Assembly: GCA_021775475.1 (NCBI GenBank)
Contig: JAJFHS010000035.1
Coordinates: 1-42,367, forward strand
DNA length: 42,367 bases
Direction of reading: 5' to 3'
Source: Hyphomicrobiales bacterium
Lineage (GTDB): Bacteria > Pseudomonadota > Alphaproteobacteria > Rhizobiales > JAJFHR01
Position 1 is the first letter of the stretch. Every line of letters begins with the position of its first letter. A program made the position numbers and the translations under genes. The notes below the pieces were generated by a model. It saw only the letters and a list, made by a program, of their open reading frames with translations, searched no databases and had not been told where the DNA came from. Below, piece after piece: positions 7,874 through 16,903 of the stretch.

Positions 7874-9088
7874 TTATTCCTTTGCAGAATTTTTATTTAA
7901 CTCGGCCACTTTTGTATAACCGTCACGGGTCTGGGGCAATTTCCAGCCCAGAATGCGGCCGGCCACCATGGTTCGCAACACCTGGGCTGTGCCGCCGCCA
8001 ATGGTAAACATGCGGGCATCACGCACCATGCGCTCGAGCGGGTTGTTGCGCGAGTACCCTGCTGCACCATGGATCTGCAAGGCATCATTGGTGACTGAGA
8101 CCGCCATTTCGGAGGTGAACAGTTTTGCCTGGGCAGCCATAAGTGCATCAGGAAAACCGGTACCGCTGGTCAAAGCCGATTGCGCGGCACCGTGCACCAG
8201 TGCGCGTGCTGCAGACAATTGCGTCGACATATCGGCCAGCATCCATTGCAAGCCCTGAAACTCCCCGATCGGGCGGCCAAACTGTTCGCGGGTTTTAACG
8301 AACGACACGGTTTGTTCATAAGCACCCTGGGCAATTCCCAAAGCCACGGTTGCAGCACCAACGCGCTGTGAATTATACGCCGTCATTAGGTCACCAAAGC
8401 CGCGTTTGAAGCCCGAAGGTGGGGCCAGGATCATGTCGTCGGCAACTTCCAGATCTTCAATGATGATTTCGGTTTCAGGAATACCGCGCAACCCCATGGA
8501 CGGCTCGCGGGTGCCAACTGTTAGACCTTTTGTGCCTTGCACGGTGATGAAGCCGCCGATGCCCTGCTCAGCACCATTTTCATCAAAGACGCGGGCAAAG
8601 ATGAGATGAAGTTTTGATACGCCGCCACCGGTAATCCAGTGTTTTTTGCCGTTGAGACGATAACCGCCGTCAATGCGATCAGCACGGGTGGTCATTTGAG
8701 TGGCGGCACTTCCGGCATCAGGCTCGGTTATGCAGATGGCGGGCTTGTCACCTTTGAGAACCAGATCAGCGGCAAGCTTTTTCTGCGCCTCACTGCCATA
8801 ACGCATAATGGCCGAAATCGCGCCCATATTGGCTTCGACAACAATGCGTCCGGTGACACCACAAACTCTGGACATTTCTTCAATGACAAGTGTTGCATCC
8901 AGAAAACTCAGTCCCCGGCCACCATATTCTTGCGGTATGGTCAGCCCCATGAACCCGGCTTCGCACAAGTCCTCGACGTTTTGCCACGGATATTGCTCAC
9001 TGCGGTCAATGTCGGCAGCCCGTGCGGCTATTTTTTCATCGGCCAACTCGCGAGCCTGAGAAGCTAATTGGTTTGTCCCTGATGTCAT
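7874..9088 (-). CDS. acyl-CoA dehydrogenase family protein
   Basis: A flavin-dependent acyl-CoA dehydrogenase of 404 residues. Visible family motifs: LTIPQEYGGRGLSFLDA near the N-terminus, ICITEPDAGSAATQM (FAD-binding signature 1), HWITGGG, a mid-domain REQFGRPIGEFQGLQ and C-terminal ALQIHGAAGYSRNNPLERMVRDAR. The frame is open 35 codons further upstream, but those residues are unlike the family. ATG at 9088 has AGGAA about 10 nt before it and gives a normal length. It is the first gene of a two-gene operon with the ThDP enzyme and is divergent from a LysR gene across 120 bp. The acyl substrate cannot be read from sequence. Confidence 0.9.
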   Translation of the reverse strand: MTSGTNQLASQARELADEKIAARAADIDRSEQYPWQNVEDLCEAGFMGLTIPQEYGGRGLSFLDATLVIEEMSRVCGVTGRIVVEANMGAISAIMRYGSEAQKKLAADLVLKGDKPAICITEPDAGSAATQMTTRADRIDGGYRLNGKKHWITGGGVSKLHLIFARVFDENGAEQGIGGFITVQGTKGLTVGTREPSMGLRGIPETEIIIEDLEVADDMILAPPSGFKRGFGDLMTAYNSQRVGAATVALGIAQGAYEQTVSFVKTREQFGRPIGEFQGLQWMLADMSTQLSAARALVHGAAQSALTSGTGFPDALMAAQAKLFTSEMAVSVTNDALQIHGAAGYSRNNPLERMVRDARMFTIGGGTAQVLRTMVAGRILGWKLPQTRDGYTKVAELNKNSAKE

Positions 9089-9164
9089 CGAAAATATTCC
9101 TGAAGAATCTTTAATTTCAAAATTTTTGATCAATACAACAAAAGCGCACTTCACAAATAAACGC

Positions 9165-9183
9165 AAACGAATTATATTCGTTT
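9165..9183. promoter_or_regulatory. perfect palindromic operator between acyl-CoA dehydrogenase and LysR genes
   Basis: AAACGAAT-TAT-ATTCGTTT is a perfect 8-bp inverted repeat with a 3-bp centre. It sits 25 bp before the LysR start and 76 bp before the acyl-CoA dehydrogenase start. It is the best dyad in this 120-bp gap and a strong candidate for the LysR recognition site. A second short palindrome, TTGATCAA, is at 9126-9133. Confidence 0.6.
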
Positions 9184-9208
9184 TTATCTTCAATTATTTT
9201 GGTTTTAT

Positions 9209-10081
9209 ATGTCGATCCGTCACCTCCATACTTTACTCAGCGTCCATCAGGCCAGCTCCTTCCAGGAGGCGGCCGAGCGTTTGCATATCACCCAGTCGGC
9301 AGTGAGTATGCAACTGAAGGCGCTGGAAGCTGAACTCGGAGTTAAATTGTTTGATCGCAGCCGCCGGCCACCGGCCCTGACATCTGCGGGCCTGCGACTG
9401 CTGGGTCCGGCGGAAGAAATTGTCTCACGCTACGAAGCGCTAAAGCGGCTGGTACGCTCCCAGGCTCCCCTAAAAGGCCCGCTGGTTCTCGGGGTCATTC
9501 CCACAGCGATTGTGCAATTGATGCCGCGCGCGCTCAAGGAAATTTACCGACTGCACCACGATGCCCAGATTAAAATTAAAAGCAACCTCAGTGCCACGCT
9601 GATTAAAAATGTGCAATCTGGTGTGCTCGATGCCGCCCTGATAACCCTGACACCGCCGATACCTGTGGATGTACGGGCGGTTGTGATTTATCGCGAAGAA
9701 TTTTTCATGATCGGCAAAAAGAAATTTGGACCACAGTTAAAACTGAAACAACTGGAGCAAATACCATTCATCCGTTTTGAGCGCCGCACAGGTGTTGGCG
9801 CCTTGATCGAGAACCTGCTGATTACTGCTGGAATTACTCCCAACGATGTTATGGAACTTGATACGCTGCGCGGCATTATGACCATGGTTGATGAAGGCTT
9901 TGGAGTTGCCATTCTTCCCCAGCGCAGCCTGCCAGACAACAGCGCTGACACCTATACGATGGCACCGTGTACCCAGCCTGGAACCTATCGCGAAATTGCC
10001 TTGATTACGCGCAACCGGCCGGAAACCGAAACTCTGCATCAATCTCTTGGAGAGGTTTTAAGAGGTGATCCGGGCAACTGA
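9209..10081 (+). CDS. LysR-family transcriptional regulator
   Basis: A 290-residue LysR protein. The N-terminal winged helix-turn-helix shows LLSVHQASSFQEAAERLHIT and QSAVSMQLKALEAELGVKLF. A periplasmic-binding-like effector domain follows from about residue 90 (GPLVLGVIPTAIVQLMPRAL; later FGVAILPQRSLP). It is divergent from the acyl-CoA dehydrogenase / ThDP enzyme operon, the usual place for a LysR activator of that operon. The shared gap holds a perfect palindrome. The inducer is unknown, presumably the substrate or an intermediate of the operon's pathway. Confidence 0.92.
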   Translation: MSIRHLHTLLSVHQASSFQEAAERLHITQSAVSMQLKALEAELGVKLFDRSRRPPALTSAGLRLLGPAEEIVSRYEALKRLVRSQAPLKGPLVLGVIPTAIVQLMPRALKEIYRLHHDAQIKIKSNLSATLIKNVQSGVLDAALITLTPPIPVDVRAVVIYREEFFMIGKKKFGPQLKLKQLEQIPFIRFERRTGVGALIENLLITAGITPNDVMELDTLRGIMTMVDEGFGVAILPQRSLPDNSADTYTMAPCTQPGTYREIALITRNRPETETLHQSLGEVLRGDPGN

Positions 10082-10084
10082 ACC

Positions 10085-10114
10085 CATTGCCGGGAAGGTG
10101 TGAATATGGCAATG
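10085..10114 (+). terminator. weak hairpin after LysR gene
   Basis: CATTGCC at 10085-10091 pairs with GGCAATG at 10108-10114 across a 16-nt loop, directly after the LysR stop. There is no T tract, so termination is uncertain. Confidence 0.3.
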
Positions 10115-10166
10115 TCGAGTTTCATATTGTGCCGTCGCAGGCGCTAAACCCAATGCTGGAGGAACA

Positions 10167-11399
10167 GTGGTAAATTCAGGTGCAAATGCTCAACCGGCCG
10201 CTATTCAGGCATTGTTTAACAAGGCGGTTACAGCGCAAGCCCAAGGCAACCACGAGGGCGTGGTAACGCGGCTCAAAAAAATTCTCAAACAGATTCCCGA
10301 TCAACCTCAGGTGTTGAACATGTGCGCGCATTCCCTGGCCGAGCTTGGTGAGTTCAAAGCGGCAATGGACATGCTCCAAAAGGCTATAAATAGCAGTCCG
10401 GGCTTTCTCGACAGCTGGATTAATCTTGGTGTGGTGCAGCAAAAAACCGGAGACTTTGAAGCTGCGGCCCACTCCTATGACCGGTTTTGCAAACTCAATC
10501 CCGGATCCGCCATTGGCTACGTGAATTTTGCCAACGTCTGCCAATTGCTCAAACGATTTGATGAAGCTGTGAATGCTTATGAACGTGCACTGACCATTGT
10601 GCCGGACAATGCGGGCGTGTGGAGTAACATGTCACGCGCAAGTCTGCATACGGGTAATTGGGAAAAGTCTTTGAACGCTGCTGATCAGACCCTGACACTC
10701 AATCCCGGCCATACCGGAGCGATGGCAATCAAATCGGTGGCTCTGGCCGAGCTTGGCCGCGGTGCCGAAGTGGCAGCTTTGGTTGATTTCGATCGCCTGA
10801 TCGAAAAAATAGAATTTGACGCTCCTGAGGGTTTTGCGGATCTGGCGGAATTCAATGATGCCTTATGCGCCCATTGCCTGAACCACCCCAGTCTGGTGTT
10901 TGAACCCAGCGATAACACTACAATGCAGGGACATCAGACCGGCATTCTAAGCCATGACAAGGACATGGGACCGATTGGCCCGTTACTTGAGTTGATTGAT
11001 GCAGCGGTCAGGGATTATCAGTCATCTCATCCGATTGATGGCTCCCACCCTTTCCTCGCCCAACAGCCAACGCGCTGGAATTATGACATCTGGGGCACGG
11101 TGCTGGGCGCACAAGGCCATCAGGCACCGCACATTCACCGCTCGGGCTGGCTCAGTGGCTGTTATTACGCCAAGATACCTGATGCGATTAACGCTGATGG
11201 CGATGATCAGGCAGGCTGGATTGAGTTTGGCCGCCCCCAGGATCACCCCCTGTCGAAAGCTCCACCCGTTGTGCGCTCCTACCAGCCCCACGAAGGTATG
11301 GTGGTGTTGTTTCCATCTTATTTTTACCACCGGACAGAGCCCTTTGTGTCACAGGAAAAACGTATATCAATTGCTTTCGATATCCTGCCCGTTGCCTAG
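10167..11399 (+). CDS. TPR-repeat protein with C-terminal putative 2OG-Fe(II) oxygenase domain
   Basis: A 410-residue protein. Residues 10-200 hold about five tetratricopeptide repeats (for example WINLGVVQQKTGDFEAAAHS, YVNFANVCQLLKRFDEAVNA). The C-terminal 170 residues match the putative 2OG-Fe(II) oxygenase family seen in many TPR proteins: His322/His324 in PHIHRSGWLSGCYYAKIP, His388 in FPSYFYHRTEPF, and Arg399 before the last strand SIAFDILPVA. His and Arg are candidate iron and 2-oxoglutarate ligands by family analogy. The start is GTG 10167 with GGAGGA just upstream; no ATG fits. It lies upstream of the RND genes but 57 bp away, so co-transcription is uncertain. Such proteins may hydroxylate a protein or small molecule; the target is unknown. 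Confidence 0.8.
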   Translation: MVNSGANAQPAAIQALFNKAVTAQAQGNHEGVVTRLKKILKQIPDQPQVLNMCAHSLAELGEFKAAMDMLQKAINSSPGFLDSWINLGVVQQKTGDFEAAAHSYDRFCKLNPGSAIGYVNFANVCQLLKRFDEAVNAYERALTIVPDNAGVWSNMSRASLHTGNWEKSLNAADQTLTLNPGHTGAMAIKSVALAELGRGAEVAALVDFDRLIEKIEFDAPEGFADLAEFNDALCAHCLNHPSLVFEPSDNTTMQGHQTGILSHDKDMGPIGPLLELIDAAVRDYQSSHPIDGSHPFLAQQPTRWNYDIWGTVLGAQGHQAPHIHRSGWLSGCYYAKIPDAINADGDDQAGWIEFGRPQDHPLSKAPPVVRSYQPHEGMVVLFPSYFYHRTEPFVSQEKRISIAFDILPVA

Positions 11400-11456
11400 A
11401 GACTAATTGTGTGAAAGTGTTCACGATTGCACGGGGCAACGATAGCGGATGGCATT

Positions 11457-12569
11457 ATGTGGCGTAAATTTCTCGTATTAGTTCTTCTTCCTATGCTTAG
11501 CGGATGTGAAGAAGAGCAAGTTATTGTTGAAGCTCCTGTCCGGGCTATTAAAAGTCTTGTGGTGACACAACGTGCCGGCGAACAAGTCAGGCGGATTGCC
11601 GGGATTATTGAAGCTAACCTGGTCACGGATATTGCTTTTGAGGTATCGGGCAGAATATTGGGTTTGAAGGCAAAGGTTGGTGACCGGGTTGATGTCGGCA
11701 CCTTAATTGCCCGGCTTGACCCTGAACCTTACCTGTTGAAAATCCAGTCAATCCAGGCCCAACTCAATGAGGCAGAAGCCAGACTCAAGGATGCAACTGC
11801 CAAATTTGCCCAACAATCCACCTTATTCAAAAAAGGTTTTGCCACCCAAACCACGTTTGATACGGCCCGTGCTAATCTTGATAGTGCGACAAGTTCAGTA
11901 AATCTGACAAAATCCTCTTTGGAACTGGCTAAACGCGATTTCAAGAAAACCGATCTGATTGTGCCCGTGGCCGGACAGATCAGCGAAAAATACACCGAAA
12001 GATTTGCGGAAATTACCGCCGGGCAAAAAATAGTCGAGATCAGCTCTGATGGTCGGTTGAAAATCAGAGCGACGGTTCCCGAAGGCATGGTCCAGCGTCT
12101 GAAGATCGGAGATGGGGTTGACGTCATTTTTCCCACCATTATGGAAGAACGCAATGGCACCATGGTGCCACAATCAGGCACAGGACGCATCATCGAGATT
12201 GCCGGTAGTGCCGGGGCCGCCAATTCCTATCCGGTCACCGTAAGACTGACCAGCGAACACCTCGATGCCAAACCGGGCATGACGGTGGAGATCAGTTTCA
12301 AATTTACCACTACGGCTACCGGCACAGCCTTTTTGCTACCGATTTCAGCAGTTTTACCGACAGCAGAAAAAAACAACGGGGCAATTTTCGTATTCGACAA
12401 ACAGAAAAATATTGTACGCAGACGCAATATCAAAGTTATCAATATACGTGATAACGAGGTTGAGGTTGTCGGGGATATCGAGGCGGGTAACATTGTCGCC
12501 ATTGCCGGTGTGTCCTTTCTGCTCGACAATATGAAAGTATCCCTCCTCGACCCCAAACAGGCACGGTAA
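11457..12569 (+). CDS. RND efflux periplasmic adaptor (membrane fusion lipoprotein)
   Basis: A membrane-fusion protein of the HlyD/AcrA class, 370 residues. It begins MWRKFLVLVLLPMLSGC: a lipoprotein signal with lipobox LSGC, so the mature protein is lipid-anchored at Cys17. Barrel-sandwich (VSGRILGLKAKVGDRVDVGTL), alpha-hairpin coiled coil (about residues 90-160) and beta-barrel segments follow in the normal order. A TTG ten codons upstream is open in frame, but the ATG at 11457 gives the clean signal peptide. It is followed after 6 bp by the RND pump. No outer-membrane TolC-type gene is nearby, so the pair probably uses a TolC encoded elsewhere. Confidence 0.92.
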   Translation: MWRKFLVLVLLPMLSGCEEEQVIVEAPVRAIKSLVVTQRAGEQVRRIAGIIEANLVTDIAFEVSGRILGLKAKVGDRVDVGTLIARLDPEPYLLKIQSIQAQLNEAEARLKDATAKFAQQSTLFKKGFATQTTFDTARANLDSATSSVNLTKSSLELAKRDFKKTDLIVPVAGQISEKYTERFAEITAGQKIVEISSDGRLKIRATVPEGMVQRLKIGDGVDVIFPTIMEERNGTMVPQSGTGRIIEIAGSAGAANSYPVTVRLTSEHLDAKPGMTVEISFKFTTTATGTAFLLPISAVLPTAEKNNGAIFVFDKQKNIVRRRNIKVINIRDNEVEVVGDIEAGNIVAIAGVSFLLDNMKVSLLDPKQAR

Positions 12570-12575
12570 CTGATA

Positions 12576-15500
12576 ATGATTTCGCTAACCCGCTGGGCCT
12601 TGAATAATTCCATGCTGGTATTGATGATTGTCATTATCATCGTGCTGGCTGGACCCATCAATTTTCTGTCGCATCCTTCGCGTGAAGACCCTGAGATTAC
12701 CATCCGAACCGCCCTGGTCACGGCATCCTTTCAAGGCATGTCGCCGCAACGGATGGAGGATCTTGTTACCCGCAAACTGGAAGAAAAAATTCGTGAGATG
12801 CCCGAAGTCAAGGACATCATCTCCACCACCCGGTCAGGTCAGTCAACTTTGCGGGTAGCGCTTTATGATCGCTATTACCAGCTTGAACCGATCTGGCAAT
12901 CGTTACGCAACAAAATGTCTGATGTAAAATCGCAATTACCCGATGGCACCCGGGGGCCTTTCGTCAACGACACTTATGGCGACGTGGCAATGGCCACTAT
13001 TGCAGTGACGGCGGAAGGGTTCACGCTGGCGGAAATGCGTGAAAAGACCAGAAATATCCGAGACAGCCTTTACACGGTTGCCGGTGTTTCAAAAATTGCG
13101 CTGTTTGGTGTGGAGCCCGAACGAATTTATATAGAGGTCAATAATATTCGCCTGGCGCAACTCGGCATGTCTCCGCGCGATCTTATTAATTCAATCGGGC
13201 AAACCAACATCATCTCGTCGGGCGGACGTATCGAAGCGGGGTCAACCAGCCTGGTGCTGGAAATCACCGGCAATTTCGATAGTCTGGAGGATATTGGTCA
13301 GGTCACGGTTCAACTGCCTGAAAAGCCAGGGCAAGTGGTCTATATTAGAGACATTGCCAAAATCAGCCGCGCCTATGTGGACCCGCCCAAAAGTCCGGCA
13401 TATTTTAATGGTGATCCTGCCATCATTGTCAGCGTACAGATGGTCGATGCCTATGATTCATTTAAATTCGCTGATGATCTGACAGCTAAAATTACAACAC
13501 TGGAAAACGCCCTGCCGATCGGTTACCAACTGCGTCTGGTTACCTTCCAGCCGAATGAGATTGCTACGGCTGTTAACGGGGTCATGAATAATCTGTATCA
13601 GACTATCGCGATTGTGCTGGTCATCGTCATGTTGTTTCTGGGCTGGCGCACCGGGTTGATTGTCGGTGTTATGGTGCCGCTGACGATGTTGCTGTCCCTG
13701 CTGGTGATGCGATATATGGGTATTGAGCTTGAAAAAATGTCACTGGCCACCCTGATTATTTCACTGGGGCTGCTGGTTGACAATGGCATCGTTATTGCCG
13801 AAGAAATTGAACGCCGCCTGTCGATAGGTGAAGAACGTATTACTGCGGCAGTTGAAACCGGTAAATCCATGACCCTGCCTCTGCTGGTTTCAAGTCTTAC
13901 GACCATTTTCGCCTTCATGCCTTTGATGCTGGCTGACAGTGTTGCGGGAGAATATACGCGGTCTATTTCTCTGGTGATTGCGATATCCCTGCTGGGATCA
14001 TGGCTGTTGGCGATGACGGCAACACCGCTGTTTTGTGTGTGGTTCATCAAGAAGAAAGAACCGGTTGATGAGGCAGTTGCTTTTGACACCAGATTTTACC
14101 GCACGTATCGGACTATACTCTCTGGTATTCTGCGGTTTCGCTATGTGTTTTTAGTGGCTATTGTTAGCGCGCTGCTAATCTCGGGCTGGGCGTTAAAGTT
14201 TGTGCCAAAAATTTTCTTCCCGGCGTCCGACAGAACCCAGATACAGGTATATCTTGATTTGCCGGTGGGCTCCAACACCTATGGAACCATTGCTGCGGTC
14301 AAAATCCTGACCAAATGGCTCGGCGATAAAAAGCTAAATCCGGAAATCACTTCATTTGTCTCTTATGTGGCCAATGGCGGTCCACGGTTTTATCTTGGAC
14401 TGGAGCCCATTGATCCCGATCCCAATCGAGCCTTTATGATTGTCAATGTCACAGAGTTCGCAAACATGGCGCCGGTGATGCAAAGGATACAGGCCTTTGC
14501 CAATGGCAACATCGCCCAAGCCCGGGTGCAGGTGAAACCGATGTCGCAAGGCGGCAGTGAAGCGGGCAAGGTGGAGTATCGTATCATCGGTGACAATGCC
14601 GATATTCTGGTTGACGCAGCGCGTAAACTTGAAGCCCGAATACGGCAAATCCCCGGCACCATCAATATCAAGGATGATTGGGAAAACCGTCTGATCAAAC
14701 TGATCGTGAAGGTTGATCAGGCCCGCGCACGGCGTGCAGGTGTTACATCACAGTCGATCGCAAACGCGCTTGATTCAATCCTGTCCGGGTCGATCGTCAC
14801 AGATTTCCGTGAAGGCGAAACCATTATCCCGATTTACCTGCGCGCAGAAGGTGACGTGCGCACCAATATCGACAGGCTACGCACCCTCAACATTGCCACT
14901 GTTGCCGGTGCTCCGGTGCCGCTGCTACAGGTTGCTGATTTTGACGGCGTAGCCGAGTTCTCCATGATCCAGCGCCGCAACCTTGAACGCGTGGTGACGA
15001 TATCTGCCAAACACTCAATTAATTCAGCGGCAGAACTGGATGCCCTGATATCTCCCAGCCTGAGCAAACTTGACCTGCCTGATGGCTACAACATTGAAAA
15101 AGGTGGTGAGATTGAAGGATCATCCGATGCTCAAGGTTCGCTGTTTGCCAATATGCCCCTGGCCTTTGCCCTGATTGTTCTGGTGTTGGTGGGGCAGTTT
15201 AACAGCTATCGCAAACCGCTGATAATTCTGGCCGTTATTCCCCTCACCCTGATTGGCGTCTCGTTAGGTCTGCTGATCATGCCCGGTGCGGCATTCGGCT
15301 TTTTTGCAATTTTAGGCCTGTTGGCGCTGGCCGGTATTATCATCAACAATGCGATTGTGCTGATTGACCGTATTGATACCGAAATCGAACTCGGACTTGA
15401 TACCTATGATGCTATCCTGATGGCCTCGGCAAAAAGGCTGCGACCGATTTTGATGACAACGATTACCACAATTTTTGGCCTGGCTCCCATCATCCTGTCG

Positions 15501-15638
15501 CGCGATGTGCTGTTTTACGATCTCGCTGTGGTATTGTCAGGCGGCCTGCTGGTTGGTACCATTTTAACACTTGGTGTGGTGCCGGTTTTATACAGCATTT
15601 TCTTTCGGGTGCCGGTGGGCAGGCTACAAGGGGCATAG
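12576..15638 (+). CDS. RND-family efflux pump, inner-membrane permease
   Basis: A 1020-residue RND transporter with the duplicated plan: TM1 near the N-terminus (MLVLMIVIIIVLAGPINFL), a large periplasmic loop, TM2-6 (about 340-500), TM7 near 530, a second loop, and TM8-12 at the C-terminus. The TM4 proton-relay segment reads SLGLLVDNGIVIAEEIERR, where AcrB-type pumps have two adjacent aspartates; here the second is Asn. It resembles the HAE family rather than heavy-metal pumps. It forms an operon with the adaptor 6 bp upstream and probably with the CoA-transferase gene 7 bp downstream. The substrate is unknown. Confidence 0.92.
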   Translation: MISLTRWALNNSMLVLMIVIIIVLAGPINFLSHPSREDPEITIRTALVTASFQGMSPQRMEDLVTRKLEEKIREMPEVKDIISTTRSGQSTLRVALYDRYYQLEPIWQSLRNKMSDVKSQLPDGTRGPFVNDTYGDVAMATIAVTAEGFTLAEMREKTRNIRDSLYTVAGVSKIALFGVEPERIYIEVNNIRLAQLGMSPRDLINSIGQTNIISSGGRIEAGSTSLVLEITGNFDSLEDIGQVTVQLPEKPGQVVYIRDIAKISRAYVDPPKSPAYFNGDPAIIVSVQMVDAYDSFKFADDLTAKITTLENALPIGYQLRLVTFQPNEIATAVNGVMNNLYQTIAIVLVIVMLFLGWRTGLIVGVMVPLTMLLSLLVMRYMGIELEKMSLATLIISLGLLVDNGIVIAEEIERRLSIGEERITAAVETGKSMTLPLLVSSLTTIFAFMPLMLADSVAGEYTRSISLVIAISLLGSWLLAMTATPLFCVWFIKKKEPVDEAVAFDTRFYRTYRTILSGILRFRYVFLVAIVSALLISGWALKFVPKIFFPASDRTQIQVYLDLPVGSNTYGTIAAVKILTKWLGDKKLNPEITSFVSYVANGGPRFYLGLEPIDPDPNRAFMIVNVTEFANMAPVMQRIQAFANGNIAQARVQVKPMSQGGSEAGKVEYRIIGDNADILVDAARKLEARIRQIPGTINIKDDWENRLIKLIVKVDQARARRAGVTSQSIANALDSILSGSIVTDFREGETIIPIYLRAEGDVRTNIDRLRTLNIATVAGAPVPLLQVADFDGVAEFSMIQRRNLERVVTISAKHSINSAAELDALISPSLSKLDLPDGYNIEKGGEIEGSSDAQGSLFANMPLAFALIVLVLVGQFNSYRKPLIILAVIPLTLIGVSLGLLIMPGAAFGFFAILGLLALAGIIINNAIVLIDRIDTEIELGLDTYDAILMASAKRLRPILMTTITTIFGLAPIILSRDVLFYDLAVVLSGGLLVGTILTLGVVPVLYSIFFRVPVGRLQGA

Positions 15639-15645
15639 CAAACCA

Positions 15646-16845
15646 ATGAAGCCATTTGAGGGAATACGCGTCCTTGATCTTACGCATGTGTTGGCGGGAC
15701 CATTTTGCACCTTCCAGCTTGCTGTTCTGGGAGCCGATGTCATCAAGATAGAAGATCCCGATAACCCCGATATGACAAGGACCGAAAGTGTTTTTCCGGA
15801 ATTGTCGGAAGTTCAGTATGGAACTTATTTCCTCGCCCAAAATGCCGGCAAGCGCGCCATAACACTCAACCTTAAATCGGAAGAAGGGCGCGCGGTATTG
15901 TGCCGTCTGATATCAAGCGCCGACGTACTGGTGCAAAATTACTCAGGTGATGCACTTGAAAAACTAGGCTTTGGTTATGAACAGACCAAGGCGATTAATT
16001 CCAAACTTATCTATTGCTCTTTAACCGGTTTTGGACGCACCGGGCCCAAGGCAAATCACCCGGCTTACGATGTTGTCATACAGGCATTTTCCGGCTTGAT
16101 GGCCGCCAACGGATCAGTTGAAGCCGGTCCCACACGCGTTGGACCACCTATGGTGGATTATGGCACCGGTGCGCAGGCAGCGCTGGCAATTTCTGCTGCT
16201 TTATTTCAACGGCAACAAACTGGCATCGGTCAAAAAATTGACGTTTCCATGCTTGATGCAGCCTTCATGTTGATGAGTGCAAGTGTTACAGACACAATCG
16301 CCAGCGGGAAACCGCCGCAGGGACACGGCAATATTCACCCAAAGTACGCCGGTTATCGAACCTACGACACTAAAGATGGATTATTGATGGTGGGGGCGTG
16401 GACCAACCGGCAATTGTCAAATCTGATGAAGGTGTTGGGCGAGAAACAAATTTCTCAAGAAATTCTGGTTACCAGACGCGAGGATATCGCACTAAGCCTT
16501 GAAAAATACACGGAATTGATCACCAAACATTTAGCCACAAAAATAGCAGATGAATGGGAGTTTGCCCTCAATGAGGCCCATGTACCCGCAGCGCGAGTGC
16601 GCACAATAGACGAAGCACTCAATCACCCGCAAGTAGCTTCTCGACAGGTTTTGCAATCCAATCCGGAAGTTCACCTGAAAGGTGTTCCCGAAAAACTTGT
16701 CGTTGCTGCTTTTTCTTATCAGCACGGCTCGCCATCACTTGATCGACCGCCCCCCACTATGGGGGAACACACAGGTGAAATACTGTCCGAAATCGGGTAT
16801 AGCGATGAGGAAATAGCAGAATTACTTGGCGCCAAAGCAATATAA
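15646..16845 (+). CDS. CaiB/BaiF family III CoA-transferase
   Basis: A 399-residue family III CoA-transferase, which moves CoA between carboxylic acids through an aspartyl-CoA intermediate. N-terminal GIRVLDLTHVLAGPFCTFQLA and LGADVIKIEDP are diagnostic, as are LTGFGRTGP and VDYGTGAQAA, which carries the probable catalytic Asp. The frame is open 25 codons upstream into the RND gene, but ATG 15646, preceded by AAGGGG, matches the family start. It follows the RND pump by only 7 bp, an odd pairing that suggests the pump and the transferase may deal with the same acid. A terminator-like hairpin overlaps its stop codon. Confidence 0.92.
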   Translation: MKPFEGIRVLDLTHVLAGPFCTFQLAVLGADVIKIEDPDNPDMTRTESVFPELSEVQYGTYFLAQNAGKRAITLNLKSEEGRAVLCRLISSADVLVQNYSGDALEKLGFGYEQTKAINSKLIYCSLTGFGRTGPKANHPAYDVVIQAFSGLMAANGSVEAGPTRVGPPMVDYGTGAQAALAISAALFQRQQTGIGQKIDVSMLDAAFMLMSASVTDTIASGKPPQGHGNIHPKYAGYRTYDTKDGLLMVGAWTNRQLSNLMKVLGEKQISQEILVTRREDIALSLEKYTELITKHLATKIADEWEFALNEAHVPAARVRTIDEALNHPQVASRQVLQSNPEVHLKGVPEKLVVAAFSYQHGSPSLDRPPPTMGEHTGEILSEIGYSDEEIAELLGAKAI

Positions 16846-16876
16846 AGCAGCAACATTGAGCCTGCTGTTTTTATTT
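16844..16876 (+). terminator. intrinsic terminator after the CoA-transferase gene
   Basis: AAAGCAGCA at 16844-16852 pairs with TGCTGTTTT at 16863-16871, including one G-T pair, with a 10-nt loop. The T-rich run continues to 16876. It starts inside the stop codon of the CoA-transferase gene and separates it from the methyltransferase gene. Confidence 0.55.
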
Positions 16877-16903
16877 ACTCATAGAGAGTGAAGGAGCAAT
16901 CAG

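Noticed and set aside
10167..11399. 2OG oxygenase domain as PhnY* of the oxidative AEP route
   Set aside because: It is fused to TPR repeats, has a different motif set, and no HD-domain PhnZ gene is nearby.
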